Part shown: positions 4,175 through 5,040 of the stretch, one piece after another | Layout of the letters: each line of letters opens with the position of its first letter | Numbering within the stretch: the stretch's first letter is position 1 | Origin: Glaciecola sp. UBA983 | GTDB taxonomy: Bacteria > Pseudomonadota > Gammaproteobacteria > Enterobacterales > Alteromonadaceae | Length of the DNA stretch: 5,040 bases | Reading direction: 5' to 3' | Assembly (NCBI GenBank): GCA_002292215.1 | Contig: DBBN01000049.1 | Span: 1,302 to 6,341, forward strand | The notes under the pieces: generated by a model | What the model was told of the DNA's origin: nothing | Databases searched by the model: none | Seen by the model: the letters and a program-made list of their open reading frames with translations, nothing else | Program-made: the position numbers and the translations under genes

Positions 4175-5029
4175 TTAAGCGTGTTTTTTGCGACGTAGCA
4201 TTAAACCAAGTAACACAGTGGAAAATAAGATTGCGGTTCCAGGCTCACTAACCTTATTAACGACGTTCAGCGCGTAATCTTCGACCTCACCCTGGTGGTA
4301 ATAGCCGGTTGCTAACAATTGCACGCTGCTAGTATTCAATGAGTTTTCACAGATGACACGCGCACGCATCCAAAGCTCACCTAAGATTGAATTAATAGGC
4401 ACCTGAATTGCGTTACTAAAAAAACTACCAAATTCATCAGGACTGTTAAACGCTTGTAAATCATTGTTGTAGAAGTTACTCGTAAGTGTTCCGGTAAATT
4501 CAACACCATCAGAATCTTCATTCTTCATCCATGAGCCATTCATCACCACATCAGTTTCGTTAAATGTATCGTTACCAAACCAATCTAACCATAGCTTGTA
4601 CTCATCGTATTTATGATTACCTTCCGCTGAACGTTGCACATCGACTTGAAATTTTACAAATTCGCCCTGCACAAGGTCGTTACTTTGATTGAAGTTAGAC
4701 CAAGTAATACCATCCGTCGAGGTTGCCCAAGACACACCGTTATCACCCGAATCAACGGCATTAGGTGCAGATTCGGAAGTCCAACCGACATTGTTGTTAT
4801 CATTAGTACTAATGGAATCGCCAAACAATGACGCATCTGAATTCCCTAATTGTTGCCATCGATTCGTGTCGTGACAAGCAACGCCATAACTTGAAGGCGC
4901 ATCACTGTAGTCGCCTGAACCACCGGTACAATTGCTAATAGAACCTGCAAAAGCAGAATGGGATGAGACCAACGCGAGCAGTGCAAGCAGCGCGAAGGCT
5001 TTATAACCTAAATATTTATTTGATTTCAT
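4175..5029 (-). CDS. GEVED-domain secreted protein with PEP-CTERM sorting signal
   Basis: The 284-residue product has a clear Sec signal peptide (residues 1-28: basic start, LLALLALV core, cleavage after SAFA). The mature part opens with DYSDAPSSYG (40-49) and closes with GEVEDY (247-252), the paired landmarks of GEVED-domain extracellular proteins. Between them are DNGVSW, YDEYKLWLDW and LWMRARVIC. Three cysteines (34, 52, 227) could form disulfides. The C-terminus is a PEP-CTERM sorting signal: SEPGT (261-265, a Ser variant of the PEP motif), a hydrophobic helix (266-278) and the basic RRKKHA (279-284). Exosortase recognises such tails in the inner membrane and processes the protein, usually alongside exopolysaccharide export. 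No exosortase gene is in the window. The domain's ligand is unknown. The ATG at 5029 gives the signal peptide; only 11 upstream bases are visible and no strong ribosome site is among them. Confidence 0.85.
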   Translation of the reverse strand: MKSNKYLGYKAFALLALLALVSSHSAFAGSISNCTGGSGDYSDAPSSYGVACHDTNRWQQLGNSDASLFGDSISTNDNNNVGWTSESAPNAVDSGDNGVSWATSTDGITWSNFNQSNDLVQGEFVKFQVDVQRSAEGNHKYDEYKLWLDWFGNDTFNETDVVMNGSWMKNEDSDGVEFTGTLTSNFYNNDLQAFNSPDEFGSFFSNAIQVPINSILGELWMRARVICENSLNTSSVQLLATGYYHQGEVEDYALNVVNKVSEPGTAILFSTVLLGLMLRRKKHA

Positions 5030-5040
5030 TTAATCAACTT

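Noticed and set aside
4634..4874. Three short frames on both strands inside the GEVED protein gene
   Set aside because: All lie inside the coding region with clear signal peptide and sorting tail; none shows a recognisable domain or start signal.

Overview
The window looks like a stretch of chromosome from a Gram-negative gammaproteobacterium, most likely a free-living aquatic one of the Alteromonadales/Vibrionales type. This rests on four things: an exosortase substrate with a PEP-CTERM tail of the SEPGT form, a PrsT-like TPR protein, a PseB-type sugar dehydratase, and sigma-54-type promoters. Species assignment is inference. No rRNA, tRNA, CRISPR array, insertion sequence or integrase was seen.

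Layout. On the left, the first 48 codons of a pseB-type UDP-GlcNAc 4,6-dehydratase run leftward off the edge (1-146, minus). Its 301-base upstream region holds a full-consensus sigma-54 promoter (266-281), a large inverted repeat around the predicted transcription start (224-267), and a G-rich tandem repeat (291-344). From 448 to about 1190 the sequence is visibly AT-rich. It carries two small plus-strand genes: a two-helix membrane peptide followed by a hairpin, and a single-pass protein with a C...RQxG...C pattern. A solitary Phd/YefM-type antitoxin gene (1151-1414, minus) converges on the second of these and overlaps its 3' end. No toxin gene accompanies it.

The right two thirds is a minus-strand pair. 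The upstream gene (4175-5029) encodes a secreted GEVED-domain protein ending in a PEP-CTERM sorting tail. The downstream gene (1594-4068) encodes an 824-residue TPR protein resembling PrsT, the TPR protein of the PEP-CTERM/exosortase system. The 106-bp gap between them contains a 14-bp stem-loop that pairs fully only as minus-strand RNA, overlapped by a sigma-54-like promoter that would drive the TPR gene.

How it may work together: the GEVED protein would be exported by Sec, recognised through its C-terminal tail and processed by an exosortase encoded elsewhere, with the TPR protein as an envelope-side partner. The sigma-54-type promoters before both the pseB-like gene and the TPR gene suggest shared RpoN control of surface functions. 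That link is an inference from two promoter matches. The TPR protein contains no cysteine, so it cannot be a lipoprotein as PrsT usually is.
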